Assembly (NCBI GenBank): GCA_017409825.1
Contig: JAFQRZ010000012.1
Location: forward strand, 124,001 to 188,000
Reading direction: 5' to 3'
DNA: 64,000 nt
DNA from: Agathobacter sp.
GTDB lineage: Bacteria > Bacillota > Clostridia > Lachnospirales > Lachnospiraceae
In this document: one piece after another, positions 33,401 through 43,136 of the stretch
Layout of the letters: every line of letters starts with the position of its first letter
Numbering within the stretch: position 1 is the stretch's first letter
Translations under genes and position numbers: made by a program
The notes under the pieces: model-generated
Told to the model about the DNA's origin: nothing
Seen by the model: the letters and a program-made list of their open reading frames with translations, nothing else
The model's database searches: none

Positions 33401-34825
33401 TTAAAAATTAAAATAGATAAATATGCTTTCCCTTGAAAGACATAGCATAGCAACTGCAAAAGCTAAAGACGCTACTAGTAACTCTCTTTTTGAAGCTACA
33501 AATTCTTGTAATCTTGTTACACTATTTCTAAATCTAAATACTACAATCAGTAATAGGATCACCATCGCCATAATATATACAATATCAATTACTAAAGGGA
33601 AATTAATTCCACCACTCACTCCTACAACCATATCTAATTGATTAATCCCTAGATTTCCTAAATTTAGCATTCCTTTATAAACTTCTATCGCTTGTGTGAA
33701 ATTCTCAGCTCTAAATAACACCCATAGCGCGTTTACGATAAAAAAGGTCATAGTCACACGAACTGAATGAGGAATTTTCTCTAATCTTTTCCCCATTAAA
33801 TACTCTAATACTCTAAATGTACCATGCAACATCCCCCATAAAACAAATGTCCATGCAGCCCCATGCCATAATCCACTTACAAAAAATGTCATAAATAGAT
33901 TTATACAAGTTCTTATAATTCCTTTTCTATTTCCCCCAAGCGGTATATATATATATGTACTTAAAGCCCTCCCAAGTGTGATATGCCATCTTTTCCAAAA
34001 ATCTGTAATACTTTCCGCCTTGTATGGCGAAAGAAAATTAAATGGAATGTTGATATTAAACATTCGTCCAAGTCCAATTGCCATATCAGAGTAACCAGAA
34101 AAATCAAAATAAATCTGCAATGTATAACTCAATGCTATAATCCATCCAGCTACAAAACCAATATCAACCATCCCAAAACCATTACTAACAAATTCCGCAA
34201 GTGTATCTGCTAAAACTGCTTTTTTGAAAAGACCTATTGAAAACATATAGATTCCAGCTGCAAAATTCTCAGCATTAAAAACTCTTCTTTTTTCATCTTT
34301 AAACTGAGTAATCATCTCGCTATACAAAACAATCGGACCTGCTACAAGCTGAGGAAAAAAGGTTACAAACAGTACATAATCACATAAATTTTCTACTTTT
34401 TCTTCTTTCTTATATATAGATACCAAGAAAGATAATTGCTGAAATGTAAAAAAACTAATTCCTAATGGCAGCAACAAATTTTTAAGCAAAAAATCCGTTC
34501 CAAAAATCACATTTACATTCTCTATGAAAAAATCATAATATTTAAAATATCCTATTAATCCGACATTAAACAATATACCTAAAACCAAAAAGATTTTAGC
34601 ATGTAACTTTTTTTCTTGTATCCATATAGCAACTATATAGTTAACTATTATAGATATGACAATAAGTAATAAGTACTTTACATTGTAATAACCATAAAAA
34701 AATAACGATGCTGCAATCAAAAAAATTTTTTGATATATACTATTTTTAAATATAGACAAAAAATAATATCCTACTATTACCAATGGTAAAAATAATAATA
34801 TAAAAATATATGATGAAAAAACCAT
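33401..34825 (-). CDS. MBOAT-family O-acyltransferase (AlgI/DltB-like), 474 aa
   Basis: About eleven TM segments. It starts M-V-F-S-S-Y-I-F-I-L-L-F-L-P and has the D-F-S-G-Y-S-D-M-A-I-G motif, F-W-K-R-W-H-I-T-L and the catalytic S-G-L-W-H-G-A-A-W histidine near residue 320. These enzymes export acyl groups for polysaccharide O-acetylation. GAGGGAGAGAG precedes the ATG at 34825; a longer frame from 34852 runs through this ribosome binding site. Pairs with the SGNH protein downstream. Confidence 0.92.
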   Translation of the reverse strand: MVFSSYIFILLFLPLVIVGYYFLSIFKNSIYQKIFLIAASLFFYGYYNVKYLLLIVISIIVNYIVAIWIQEKKLHAKIFLVLGILFNVGLIGYFKYYDFFIENVNVIFGTDFLLKNLLLPLGISFFTFQQLSFLVSIYKKEEKVENLCDYVLFVTFFPQLVAGPIVLYSEMITQFKDEKRRVFNAENFAAGIYMFSIGLFKKAVLADTLAEFVSNGFGMVDIGFVAGWIIALSYTLQIYFDFSGYSDMAIGLGRMFNINIPFNFLSPYKAESITDFWKRWHITLGRALSTYIYIPLGGNRKGIIRTCINLFMTFFVSGLWHGAAWTFVLWGMLHGTFRVLEYLMGKRLEKIPHSVRVTMTFFIVNALWVLFRAENFTQAIEVYKGMLNLGNLGINQLDMVVGVSGGINFPLVIDIVYIMAMVILLLIVVFRFRNSVTRLQEFVASKRELLVASLAFAVAMLCLSRESIFIYFNF

Positions 34826-34856
34826 CTCTCTCTCCCTCATATCAAGTTGCAATACT

Positions 34857-36014
34857 TTAAACTTTACTAGAATTTTTTATCTCAAAACGAATTCTTCGTA
34901 CTGCTTCTTCTAAGTCCTTCATTTCATTTGCAAACGAAAATCTCACAAACTGTTCATATCCAGAACCATATGCTTTTCCTGGCACCCCAATAACTCTAGC
35001 ATTTTCTAAAAGTATCTGTGCAATATCCCCTTGCATATCAAAATGACACCATGCGTAAAATGCTCCTTCTGGTACAAGTGCTTGCACTCCTGGTATTTCA
35101 TTCAAAGCATGTACAAAAAAATCTCTACGTCTTTGATACTCTCGTTGCATCATCTCAACTTCATCTTCACAATCTAACGCAACTACTGCAGCCTCTTGAA
35201 CAAATGGAGGCGTTCCAGTTATCGTATGTGTATATAACTTGTTCATTGTATTTATGTACTTTGCTGGACCAGCTATATAACCCAATCTCCAGCCAGTCAT
35301 TGCATACGCCTTGGAGAAACCATTTACTGTCAATGTACAATCCTTTAATTGCTGATATGATGCAGGACTAACATTATTTCCAATATACGAAATTTTCTCA
35401 TATATCTCATCAGATAAGATAACGATATCTTTGCCCTTGACAAATCGTATAATTTCCTGAATCTCTTTCTCGCTTATCATTCTACCTGTCGGATTATTCG
35501 GTGAACAAAGTATGAGCATTTTCGTTTTGGATGTAACATATTTCTCAAGAACTTCTGCCATTATAGTATAGTTATCTTCTGGATTAAGTGGGACCTCTAC
35601 TGGAACTCCTGAAGACGCCCTTACGATTTCCGTATATGAAACCCATGATGGAGTCGGTATAAGTACCTCATCGCCTTCATTAATACAGGCTCTCACCGCC
35701 AGATAAATCGCCATCTTCGCCCCTGGGGTAACTATAATCTCATCCGCAGAAACAGCTATCCCGTTATCTTTATACAATTTCTGTGCAATTTTCTGTCGCA
35801 AAGGTAGAATCCCCTTTCCAACAGCATAATGCGTATTTCCTTTTAATAATTCGTAAATAGCTCTTTCTTTTATAGGTTCCGGTGTATCAAAATATGGTTC
35901 TCCACCTGCAAGCCCAATTATATCAACACCTGATTCTCTTAGTTCTCTCGCCTTAATCATCAATTCAACGGAGGCAGAATCTTTTATAAGTTCAATATCT
36001 CTATTCATTTTCAT
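34857..36014 (-). CDS. Class I PLP-dependent aminotransferase, 385 aa
   Basis: Fold-type I aspartate aminotransferase family: G-L-A-G-G-E-P-Y-F-D-T, G-A-K-M-A-I, S-P-N-N-P-T-G, L-S-D-E-I-Y-E, and the PLP lysine in N-G-F-S-K-A-Y-A-M-T-G-W-R-L-G-Y near residue 235. It transaminates an amino acid/keto acid pair. In this setting, between acyl-transfer and adenylating enzymes, it probably shapes the acyl or amino-acid substituent made by the cluster rather than serving general metabolism. Confidence 0.88.
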   Translation of the reverse strand: MKMNRDIELIKDSASVELMIKARELRESGVDIIGLAGGEPYFDTPEPIKERAIYELLKGNTHYAVGKGILPLRQKIAQKLYKDNGIAVSADEIIVTPGAKMAIYLAVRACINEGDEVLIPTPSWVSYTEIVRASSGVPVEVPLNPEDNYTIMAEVLEKYVTSKTKMLILCSPNNPTGRMISEKEIQEIIRFVKGKDIVILSDEIYEKISYIGNNVSPASYQQLKDCTLTVNGFSKAYAMTGWRLGYIAGPAKYINTMNKLYTHTITGTPPFVQEAAVVALDCEDEVEMMQREYQRRRDFFVHALNEIPGVQALVPEGAFYAWCHFDMQGDIAQILLENARVIGVPGKAYGSGYEQFVRFSFANEMKDLEEAVRRIRFEIKNSSKV

Positions 36015-36026
36015 ACAAAAAACACA

Positions 36027-36467
36027 CTAACCTATTTCCTTACACATAAAAATGGACTCTTTTTCCTCATGATCAAGTCTATAACCCATTCTTAAATAAA
36101 ATTTTTGAGCATTCATATTTGCCTTCGCAACTTCAAGCTTTATTGATTTCATACCAATTTTCTTACATTCATCTTCCATGTATCCAAGCAAAATCTTTCC
36201 AATACCTCTTTTTTGATATTGTTTTTTTATTACAATCATAGATAGAAATGCATCTTTTTGTTTAAAATCATTACAATAAAAGGCAATAATACCTGCTAGC
36301 TCTTCTTCCTCCCTTAACTCGACAAAACACGCAAAATCACTATACTTTTTTGCAATAAAAGCAATTTTTTCTATTTGGTTCAATGTCTGATCAAATAAAT
36401 CGCTTGAACATTCTCTTATGTCCGATTCTATTTTTTCAAATTCTTTAATTCTAACAATGTCCATCAT
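36027..36467 (-). CDS. GNAT-family N-acetyltransferase, 146 aa
   Basis: Single GNAT domain, with the acetyl-CoA loop Q-Y-Q-K-R-G-I-G-K-I-L-L near residue 90, followed by N-M-N-A-Q-K-F-Y-L-R-M-G-Y-R. It probably acylates an amine on the decoration precursor or the dTDP-amino sugar. The ribosome binding site is weak (AGGTATA), and the start is 5 bp beyond the upstream stop. Confidence 0.85.
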   Translation of the reverse strand: MMDIVRIKEFEKIESDIRECSSDLFDQTLNQIEKIAFIAKKYSDFACFVELREEEELAGIIAFYCNDFKQKDAFLSMIVIKKQYQKRGIGKILLGYMEDECKKIGMKSIKLEVAKANMNAQKFYLRMGYRLDHEEKESIFMCKEIG

Positions 36468-36472
36468 TATAC

Positions 36473-37771
36473 CTATTTATTATTTTCTGTAATCTGGCAT
36501 ACGGTCATTCTTGTTTTTCCACTACGAAGTTTAGGAATTTCATTAACATACTCAAACTTAATACTTACATTTTCACCAAAAAGCTTTTTACTTTCTTGCA
36601 CAATGAATTCTTCATAACTATGATTATCCGTATTCAGAACCCATGTAAGTTGATCGTAATCATGTTGAACTAATTGGAACTGTTTAATATCCTGAAAAGG
36701 CTCTAAAAATGAGATTGCATGGAAAATATCTACCATAACTCCATCTGTTGTATATAATACATCTGCTACTCTTCCCATTATTTTTTGAATATATACACTT
36801 CCATCTTCCATATGTTTCATGGAAACTAAATCACCATTTTCATATCTAATTACTGGAAATGCCTTATTAAAATAATCTGTGATTACAAGCCTTCCCACTT
36901 CTCCATCCTCTGCGGGTTCATCACAGTCCATTTTTAGCACTTCGAAAAAGTAATCTACTGTATTAACTAAATGCCCATTACCTGATCCGTCCTCAATCGC
37001 AAATGCCCCATTTTCCTCGTTTGCATAGTAAGAATACATAGGACACTTAAAGTAGTCTTGAATAACCTCACGTGTAGACTCTTTTAGTAATTCTGACATA
37101 GCAAAAACAGCGATTAAATCACCTTTCCATGCAGGTGCTTTACCAGCTTTGATATATTTTGCAAGTGCTTCATATACTGATGAGATCGCTGTCATTGTTT
37201 TAAAATTCTCTTCTTCCATACGATTCAAGATTTCCGAAAACTCATCATCACCTAAATAACGATAATCTAAATAATATACATTATCTCTATCCTGTCTTTC
37301 CATAGGTATTTTTTTATCAGCAACGTTTGCGCTAATGAACATTGTCTTTTCGTGAGATCTTACCCCATCAATTGCACGCAACTCTTTGTTACCAGCTATC
37401 CATCTAGCATGTTTGTATTTGTCCATTATCATTTTAAATGGAGTTCCTGTAGAACCACTAGTATATTTAGTGATAACTTCGTCTGCTGGAATCTCTTTTA
37501 TTGCAATTAAATCCCAATTATCTTTCAAATCCTGTTTTTTCATAATTGGAAAATCAGATAATGATTTAAATCCCCTATAATTTTTATAATACTCTGAAAA
37601 GGTAGTCGCATACGCCAAAATATCATTCAAATAATGCTTTGAAAATATTTCATTTACAGTAGGATTTTTTAATAAATATCCTAACTCTGCACATGAATTA
37701 ACTAATCTACCTCTATTATTTTTTTCATCACTTTCGACAAAAGCGTTATATTTTACATCTCTTTCATTCAT
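36473..37771 (-). CDS. Adenylate-forming enzyme (PaaK/CapK-like), 432 aa
   Basis: The nucleotide-binding signature Y-T-S-G-S-T-G-T-P-F near residue 110 and a downstream Y-Y-A-N-E-E-N-G-A-F are typical of phenylacetate-CoA ligase/CapK proteins. These activate a carboxylic acid as acyl-adenylate and pass it on to a thiol or amine. No carrier protein is encoded nearby, so CoA or a direct amine acceptor is likely. Ribosome binding site AAGGAG. It lies between the aldolase and GNAT genes. Confidence 0.8.
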   Translation of the reverse strand: MNERDVKYNAFVESDEKNNRGRLVNSCAELGYLLKNPTVNEIFSKHYLNDILAYATTFSEYYKNYRGFKSLSDFPIMKKQDLKDNWDLIAIKEIPADEVITKYTSGSTGTPFKMIMDKYKHARWIAGNKELRAIDGVRSHEKTMFISANVADKKIPMERQDRDNVYYLDYRYLGDDEFSEILNRMEEENFKTMTAISSVYEALAKYIKAGKAPAWKGDLIAVFAMSELLKESTREVIQDYFKCPMYSYYANEENGAFAIEDGSGNGHLVNTVDYFFEVLKMDCDEPAEDGEVGRLVITDYFNKAFPVIRYENGDLVSMKHMEDGSVYIQKIMGRVADVLYTTDGVMVDIFHAISFLEPFQDIKQFQLVQHDYDQLTWVLNTDNHSYEEFIVQESKKLFGENVSIKFEYVNEIPKLRSGKTRMTVCQITENNK

Positions 37772-37786
37772 CTCTTTTTCTCCTTA

Positions 37787-38824
37787 TTATCTATATATAC
37801 TTTCAAAATACTTTCTAAAATCATATGGATTTTCTTCATTATCTATTGGTAACTTTTCTGCAACTTCACATAACTTTTGATAATCAAGCCCTTTTTTGTC
37901 ATATTTACAGTATTCCATAATTAGGCGTAACGGATCAACTTTCTTTTCAAGACAACATCTATATATCTGTTTTAAATATGAAGAGTGAAAATCCGCATAA
38001 CCACACATCGAATCTAACGGATTAATTGAAGGTCGCCCAATAATATTTTTATTAACACAATATCCATACTCCAATAATCTTGGAATATCAAAACCCGTAT
38101 TTATTCCTTTTTTTTCAAGAGCCATTATGAATGCCTCTGTCATAGCATTTCCTACACTTCTACCCGCACCTTGTAATGTAGTATCAATAAAATCATAACC
38201 ACATTCATATGCCAACAATGAATTATATACCGCTAATCCCATATTATTATGACAGTGGAGACCGATTTTAATATCTGATAATTCCTTAGTGCATTTATAA
38301 TACTCGACAATCTGTTCTGGTAACATTCCACCAGATGAGTCAACCACATAAACACAATCCGCCCCCCATTCTTTTAAAAGTGCCGCTTTTTGCGCAAATT
38401 CTTGTGGGGAGATAATATATGTTTTCATAAAGTTAACCATTACTTCAAGCCCTTCTTCTTTGGCTTTATATACATAATCCCGTACATTTTCTATTTCATC
38501 GGCATTCTCCCCAATTCTAACAAACTTCATATTATTTCTTGCTGCAATGGACAAGTCCTCTAATCTTGCAATGCCAGGAATACAAAAAAAGCCAATTTTT
38601 GAATCTCTTGATACTGCATTTGCAGCTTCCATATATTCTTCATCCGTCTGCAACGATAAACCATTCTCTAAAGAACTAGCATTTAATCCCTTACCATGTC
38701 CAATTTCAATATATTCGAAACCAAGCTTGCTTACTCTATCAACAATTTCAGAAACATCATCTTTCGAAAACTTAAAATCTACACAATAACTTCCATCTCG
38801 TATTGTAGTATCTAATATTTTCAT
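37787..38824 (-). CDS. DRE-TIM (HMGL-like) aldolase, 345 aa
   Basis: Starts M-K-I-L-D-T-T-I-R-D-G-S-Y and carries G-L-H-C-H-N-N-M-G-L-A near residue 190, the metal and catalytic motifs of the HMG-CoA lyase/4-hydroxy-2-oxovalerate aldolase family. It should make or break a C-C bond of a 2-keto acid. AAGGAGAACTAT precedes the ATG at 38824; a longer frame from 38857 is not used. In a capsule cluster it most likely builds a small branched or hydroxy-acid substituent. Confidence 0.85.
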   Translation of the reverse strand: MKILDTTIRDGSYCVDFKFSKDDVSEIVDRVSKLGFEYIEIGHGKGLNASSLENGLSLQTDEEYMEAANAVSRDSKIGFFCIPGIARLEDLSIAARNNMKFVRIGENADEIENVRDYVYKAKEEGLEVMVNFMKTYIISPQEFAQKAALLKEWGADCVYVVDSSGGMLPEQIVEYYKCTKELSDIKIGLHCHNNMGLAVYNSLLAYECGYDFIDTTLQGAGRSVGNAMTEAFIMALEKKGINTGFDIPRLLEYGYCVNKNIIGRPSINPLDSMCGYADFHSSYLKQIYRCCLEKKVDPLRLIMEYCKYDKKGLDYQKLCEVAEKLPIDNEENPYDFRKYFESIYR

Positions 38825-38849
38825 ATAGTTCTCCTTAATTAATATTAGT

Positions 38850-40061
38850 TTATTCAATCACAATTTTTACAGTATCTGTAACCTTAACTTTTAGCTGTTC
38901 TAATTCTTCTAACGAATCACAACAAGCAATGTAGTATCCAAATCTATTTCCACCATCTTCCACCTTTCTAACAGTGTCTCCAATTTTATAATCAAAGTAG
39001 AAAGACTTAATACATTCTTCATTTTCTAAAAATTCTATACCTTCTATCTTGGTAATAATACCATGTTGTTGTCCAACGTCAAAAAAACTAAGTATAGCAC
39101 ATTTTTCTCTATAATTATCTATGTATGTGCAATGATCTTCTTTTATCTCATAACCTGTTGCCCAGTCAATTAAGCACTCCTGGGATTCAATTCCTGTTAA
39201 ATTAGGATTAATACATCCAGAAATTAAATTTCCTCCCCCTCTTGCACCAATCTCAATTAAGTAAAAGTTCCCATTTTGGAATTTATATTCCGCATGTGTA
39301 AGGCCGAACTTCAATCCCGTTTTCTCTACATATTCTTGATTAGTCTTTCTCAATAAATCATAATCATACTCTTCATCTTTATATTTAAATATTAACTCTT
39401 GATCTAAATTTTCATTATCTTCATAATGCTTCTTCTTTGCTAAAGCCATGGAATAATATCCGTGCTCTGTCATTATTCCATCTATTGAAAATTCTTCACC
39501 CTCTATGTATTCTTCTAGTAATACACATTTCTCTTTCTTGGAATACTTAATGGATTGTTCAAAATTTGTAATAATGTCTGTTTCACATTCTACAGAAAAT
39601 ACGCCGCGACTACTATTGCCATCTAGTGGTTTCATAATCATTTTTCCACCAAAGGCTTTAAAATTTTCTATCGCAGTTTCCATTGTGTAACATTTATAAA
39701 AAGCTGGGGCTACCAAACCATTTTCTTTAGAAAACTCTCTCATTTTATATTTGTCAGTATAGAGCTCAGCCATTTCCATTCCTATAGAAGGCTTTCCTAA
39801 TTGTTCAGAAACCCAGGCAATTGTCGGAGTCGCAATATCGCACTCATCCGACATAACCGCAACCGGATTATATTCTTTTGCTAATTCCAACACTCTTTCC
39901 TTGTCTAAAATATCAACAAGTCTATATCCATCCGCATATTTATATGCGGGCTGATTTTCGTAAAAATCAAATACAATTACATTAAATCCTCTTCTTTTTA
40001 ATTTTTGCACCAATGGAATCTGCCATTTTGTTCCAGGTAGAACTATAATATTCTTTGACAT
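38850..40061 (-). CDS. ATP-grasp ligase, 403 aa
   Basis: ATP-grasp carboxylate-amine/thiol ligase of the carbamoyl-phosphate-synthase-like type. A Rossmann-like N-terminal domain is followed by M-K-P-L-D-G-N-S-S-R-G-V (ATP-binding loop), L-L-E-E-Y-I-E-G-E-E-F-S, and metal-binding L-I-E-I-G-A-R-G-G-G-N-L near residue 285. It likely joins an acid to an amine via acyl-phosphate. GGAGATAGAAAA precedes the ATG at 40061. It is the first gene of the decoration block, just after wzx. Confidence 0.85.
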   Translation of the reverse strand: MSKNIIVLPGTKWQIPLVQKLKRRGFNVIVFDFYENQPAYKYADGYRLVDILDKERVLELAKEYNPVAVMSDECDIATPTIAWVSEQLGKPSIGMEMAELYTDKYKMREFSKENGLVAPAFYKCYTMETAIENFKAFGGKMIMKPLDGNSSRGVFSVECETDIITNFEQSIKYSKKEKCVLLEEYIEGEEFSIDGIMTEHGYYSMALAKKKHYEDNENLDQELIFKYKDEEYDYDLLRKTNQEYVEKTGLKFGLTHAEYKFQNGNFYLIEIGARGGGNLISGCINPNLTGIESQECLIDWATGYEIKEDHCTYIDNYREKCAILSFFDVGQQHGIITKIEGIEFLENEECIKSFYFDYKIGDTVRKVEDGGNRFGYYIACCDSLEELEQLKVKVTDTVKIVIE

Positions 40062-40131
40062 TTTTCTATCTCCTATGTAGTTTGTTGTATAAACCGATTT
40101 CCTCATGCTGCCTATAGTACTAATTCATTCT

Positions 40132-41568
40132 TTATTTCTCTACAATATGATTTATTTGTTGTAACAATATTGAAAACGGAGCAGGTTTAAATATTATTGA
40201 CAATATAGCATATACAACTACCCCTGTTATAATTTGTGCAATAAGTAACAAAAATATTGGTAATTGTAATTTTCCAACTAACATGACTACAATAAACATT
40301 ACCCCTGTCATTAGCATTGATGGTATTAAATCTTTCACTTGTTCAACATATGAATAATTAAGTAATTTTTTGTTAGGATACGCATTAATAAACCAGCCTA
40401 TCCATGGAGAAAACAACTCTGTCATCGCAATAGCAAGCGGTGAATCAAAGAAAAATACAGCCCCCACAAGAATTGTTATCGAATATATTTTTTTGATAAC
40501 TTCCAGTTTCAAAAAAATATCACTTCGTCCCATTGCATTGATTGCCTGCAAATTACAAGTCTGTACAGGAATAAACGCAAAAGAAAAACAAAAAATCTGC
40601 ATATATATCACACATGGTAACCATGCCTCTGTTAATATAAGTTTTATAAAAGCTGGGGCTACAGCCGCCAATCCCATCATAATTGGAAAAACAACATACA
40701 TACTCATCGTAACAGAACTACGAGTCATATCTTTTACACGAACCTTATCATCTTGTTTTGCTGCCATTGCAGGCAACATTACACTTTGTACTGCACCATT
40801 AATTGCTGAGCTAATGTATTGTGGAAACTGCTTTCCGCGATTATAATATCCTAACATAGTGCTAGTATATTTTTTCCCAATTACTAAACTACTTAGTTCT
40901 TGACAAAATGTATTTAATAGAGCCGATACCATTAATTTCCATCCATAGGAGAATAATTCTCTTATTCGTTTTAAATCACATACTAGTTGGATTTTTAAAT
41001 TAATAGTAAAATACATGATTATACAAACGGCAATTTGATTTACGAGAGACTGTGCAACAAGTGCCCATATCTCTCCCCCCATATAAGCAATGATAATACT
41101 AACAATCCCTGATATAACCGCACCACTTATCCCTGAATAAAACACTATCTTAAAGTTCATTTCACGACTAACTTTTGCGATTTGAACAGCATTTAATGCC
41201 CCTGGAAATAACACCAATGCAATTACTCTTAATGGAGCAATAATCTCTGGCATATTAAAAAACTTGCTAATATATGGTGCACTTAAAAAAATAATAATAT
41301 AAGCAAACGCCGCAATAACAAGCGATGTCCAAAAAACAGATGAATAATCTTCTTCTGTTACATCTTTATTTTGTATAAGCGATGTATTAAACCCAGTTTG
41401 TACAAATACATTTGCCAATGCTGTAAATATTAACAAAATTGATAATACACCATAGCAATCCGGACCCAATAATCTAGCCAACACAATTTGTAAAACGAAC
41501 TGCACTCCCGAAACGCCGAAACGCTCTAATAATTTCCATATGAGATTTTTTCCAATTGATTCTGACAT
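40132..41568 (-). CDS. wzx: Oligosaccharide flippase (Wzx, MOP superfamily), 478 aa
   Basis: About 14 TM segments with the N-terminal signature L-L-E-R-F-G-V-S-G-V-Q-F-V-L-Q-I-V-L-A-R-L of lipid-linked oligosaccharide exporters. It should flip the undecaprenyl-linked repeat unit to the outer membrane face before polymerisation by the Wzy protein at 43123. Typical length. Confidence 0.9.
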   Translation of the reverse strand: MSESIGKNLIWKLLERFGVSGVQFVLQIVLARLLGPDCYGVLSILLIFTALANVFVQTGFNTSLIQNKDVTEEDYSSVFWTSLVIAAFAYIIIFLSAPYISKFFNMPEIIAPLRVIALVLFPGALNAVQIAKVSREMNFKIVFYSGISGAVISGIVSIIIAYMGGEIWALVAQSLVNQIAVCIIMYFTINLKIQLVCDLKRIRELFSYGWKLMVSALLNTFCQELSSLVIGKKYTSTMLGYYNRGKQFPQYISSAINGAVQSVMLPAMAAKQDDKVRVKDMTRSSVTMSMYVVFPIMMGLAAVAPAFIKLILTEAWLPCVIYMQIFCFSFAFIPVQTCNLQAINAMGRSDIFLKLEVIKKIYSITILVGAVFFFDSPLAIAMTELFSPWIGWFINAYPNKKLLNYSYVEQVKDLIPSMLMTGVMFIVVMLVGKLQLPIFLLLIAQIITGVVVYAILSIIFKPAPFSILLQQINHIVEK

Positions 41569-41590
41569 ATCCTACCTTTAATTTCTAAAT

Positions 41591-42577
41591 CTATTTATTT
41601 CCCATTATCTTATTTCGTTTAGAGACAATTAGTTTATGCTTCAAACGCAATACAACAGGACAGAAACATTTTATCAAAACTCGTACTTTGTCACCTACCG
41701 CCAAAACATGAAATCCATTCTTATATTTTGATAAAATTCGAATATTATCTATCGCTTTATTCTCCACAACGATATCATCCAACAATATCTTACCCGTTAT
41801 TGCATCATGATAAATATAGTCTGTTTCTTTATCCAATTGTGCTAACATATCATGCTTTTTTGCAAAAAAAGCTCGTATTCTCTCATTTCCAGAACGGTAC
41901 ATTTGTGAAACAGAATTTGATACGGCAAAGCGATATGCGGCCATAAAATCTGGCAAACACAACATTCCACCATGCAATGATCCATTAATCTGAAGTGTAT
42001 AATCATACCTCATCATCTTACAAAATTCAGGTTCTTCATTATATATTGATTTACGAAAAAATAGACTATTGGTTGCGACAAATCCACCATCTCCCAAAAT
42101 GACTTCTTCAACAGACGCAATCTTCATTAAATCTCTAACGACATATTTTTTTTCAAAAACTGCTCCCGTCTTTGCGTTGACTACTATTGCATTATGAGCA
42201 CATATATTCACGCTTGGATTTCTCTCTAACAAATCATATTGTTTTTGTAATTTATTACAATCTGTCCAATAATCATCCCCTTCACATACTGCTATGTACG
42301 TCCCCTTTGCATTAGGAATCAGATACTCTGTAAAATTATCAATCCCTTGTGAGTATTGATTCTCCACTTGATAAATCCCTTTAATTATATCTGGATACTC
42401 CTTCTCGTAGTTTTTAATAATCTCTGCGGTTCTATCTGTCGATGCATCATCATGTATCAATATTTCAAATTTAAAAGTTGTTTTTTGCATTAAAAAACTT
42501 TTAACTGCTTCCTCAATGTATTCCTCATGATTATATGCTGTACATAGAACACTTACCTTGACTTCTTGCTCACCCAT
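41591..42577 (-). CDS. Glycosyltransferase family 2, 328 aa
   Basis: GT-A fold: V-S-V-L-C-T-A-Y-N-H-E-E-Y-I at the N-terminus, I-L-I-H-D-D-A-S-T-D-R-T near residue 50, and C-E-G-D-D-Y-W-T (DxD-type) near 98. Transfers a sugar during repeat-unit assembly on the cytoplasmic side. The start at 42577 has GGGAGA about 11 nt upstream; an in-frame extension to 42667 overlaps the next gene and is rejected. Confidence 0.88.
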   Translation of the reverse strand: MGEQEVKVSVLCTAYNHEEYIEEAVKSFLMQKTTFKFEILIHDDASTDRTAEIIKNYEKEYPDIIKGIYQVENQYSQGIDNFTEYLIPNAKGTYIAVCEGDDYWTDCNKLQKQYDLLERNPSVNICAHNAIVVNAKTGAVFEKKYVVRDLMKIASVEEVILGDGGFVATNSLFFRKSIYNEEPEFCKMMRYDYTLQINGSLHGGMLCLPDFMAAYRFAVSNSVSQMYRSGNERIRAFFAKKHDMLAQLDKETDYIYHDAITGKILLDDIVVENKAIDNIRILSKYKNGFHVLAVGDKVRVLIKCFCPVVLRLKHKLIVSKRNKIMGNK

Positions 42578-42602
42578 TTTAAAACGTATCTCCCTTGTGC
42601 TT

Positions 42603-43136
42603 TTATTTTCCTCTACTCTTATAGTTATTAGCACGTTGCTGATATAATATTGTATTATCTGGTACATCCTTAGTTACAACCGAACCAGCTGCAACTACAC
42701 TATTTTCTCCAATCGTAACGCCTTTCAAAATGACACAACCTGCCCCAATCCATGCATTTGATTTGATTGTAACTTTTCCTGTCACATATCCACCTGGATT
42801 ATCTAGATCATGGTCATGGTCATATATACAACAGTTAGGTCCAATAGACACATTTTTTTGAATTTCTATCTCATCAAGCGATACTATACAACAATTTCTA
42901 TTTACAAATACACTTTCTGCAAGCTTTATGCCACCAGTTCTTCCTGTTGCTAATGTAGAATTTCTTCCAATGGTACAGTTTTTTTCACAAACTAATGTCG
43001 CCTTTTTCCCTATTTTTACTTCACATAACGGATGGATAAATAGTTGCCATGCTAATGTTACATTAGGATTTAACCTATATGGAGTAAATCTAAAAAAACA
43101 CCATATCATTTTTAGAATTGATTTAAATTTTTCCAA
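42603..43136 (-). CDS. Left-handed beta-helix acyltransferase, 177 aa
   Basis: Hexapeptide-repeat protein of the WcaF/LacA type (T-I-G-R-N-S-T-L, then W-I-G-A-G-C-V-I-L-K-G-V-T-I-G-E-N-S-V-V-A-A-G). Acetylates a sugar hydroxyl or amine. The start is ambiguous. A TTG at 43136 has a perfect AAGGAG 9 nt upstream and overlaps the Wzy stop by 14 bp; an ATG at 43187 would overlap by 65 bp. Confidence 0.8.
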   Translation of the reverse strand: MEKFKSILKMIWCFFRFTPYRLNPNVTLAWQLFIHPLCEVKIGKKATLVCEKNCTIGRNSTLATGRTGGIKLAESVFVNRNCCIVSLDEIEIQKNVSIGPNCCIYDHDHDLDNPGGYVTGKVTIKSNAWIGAGCVILKGVTIGENSVVAAGSVVTKDVPDNTILYQQRANNYKSRGK

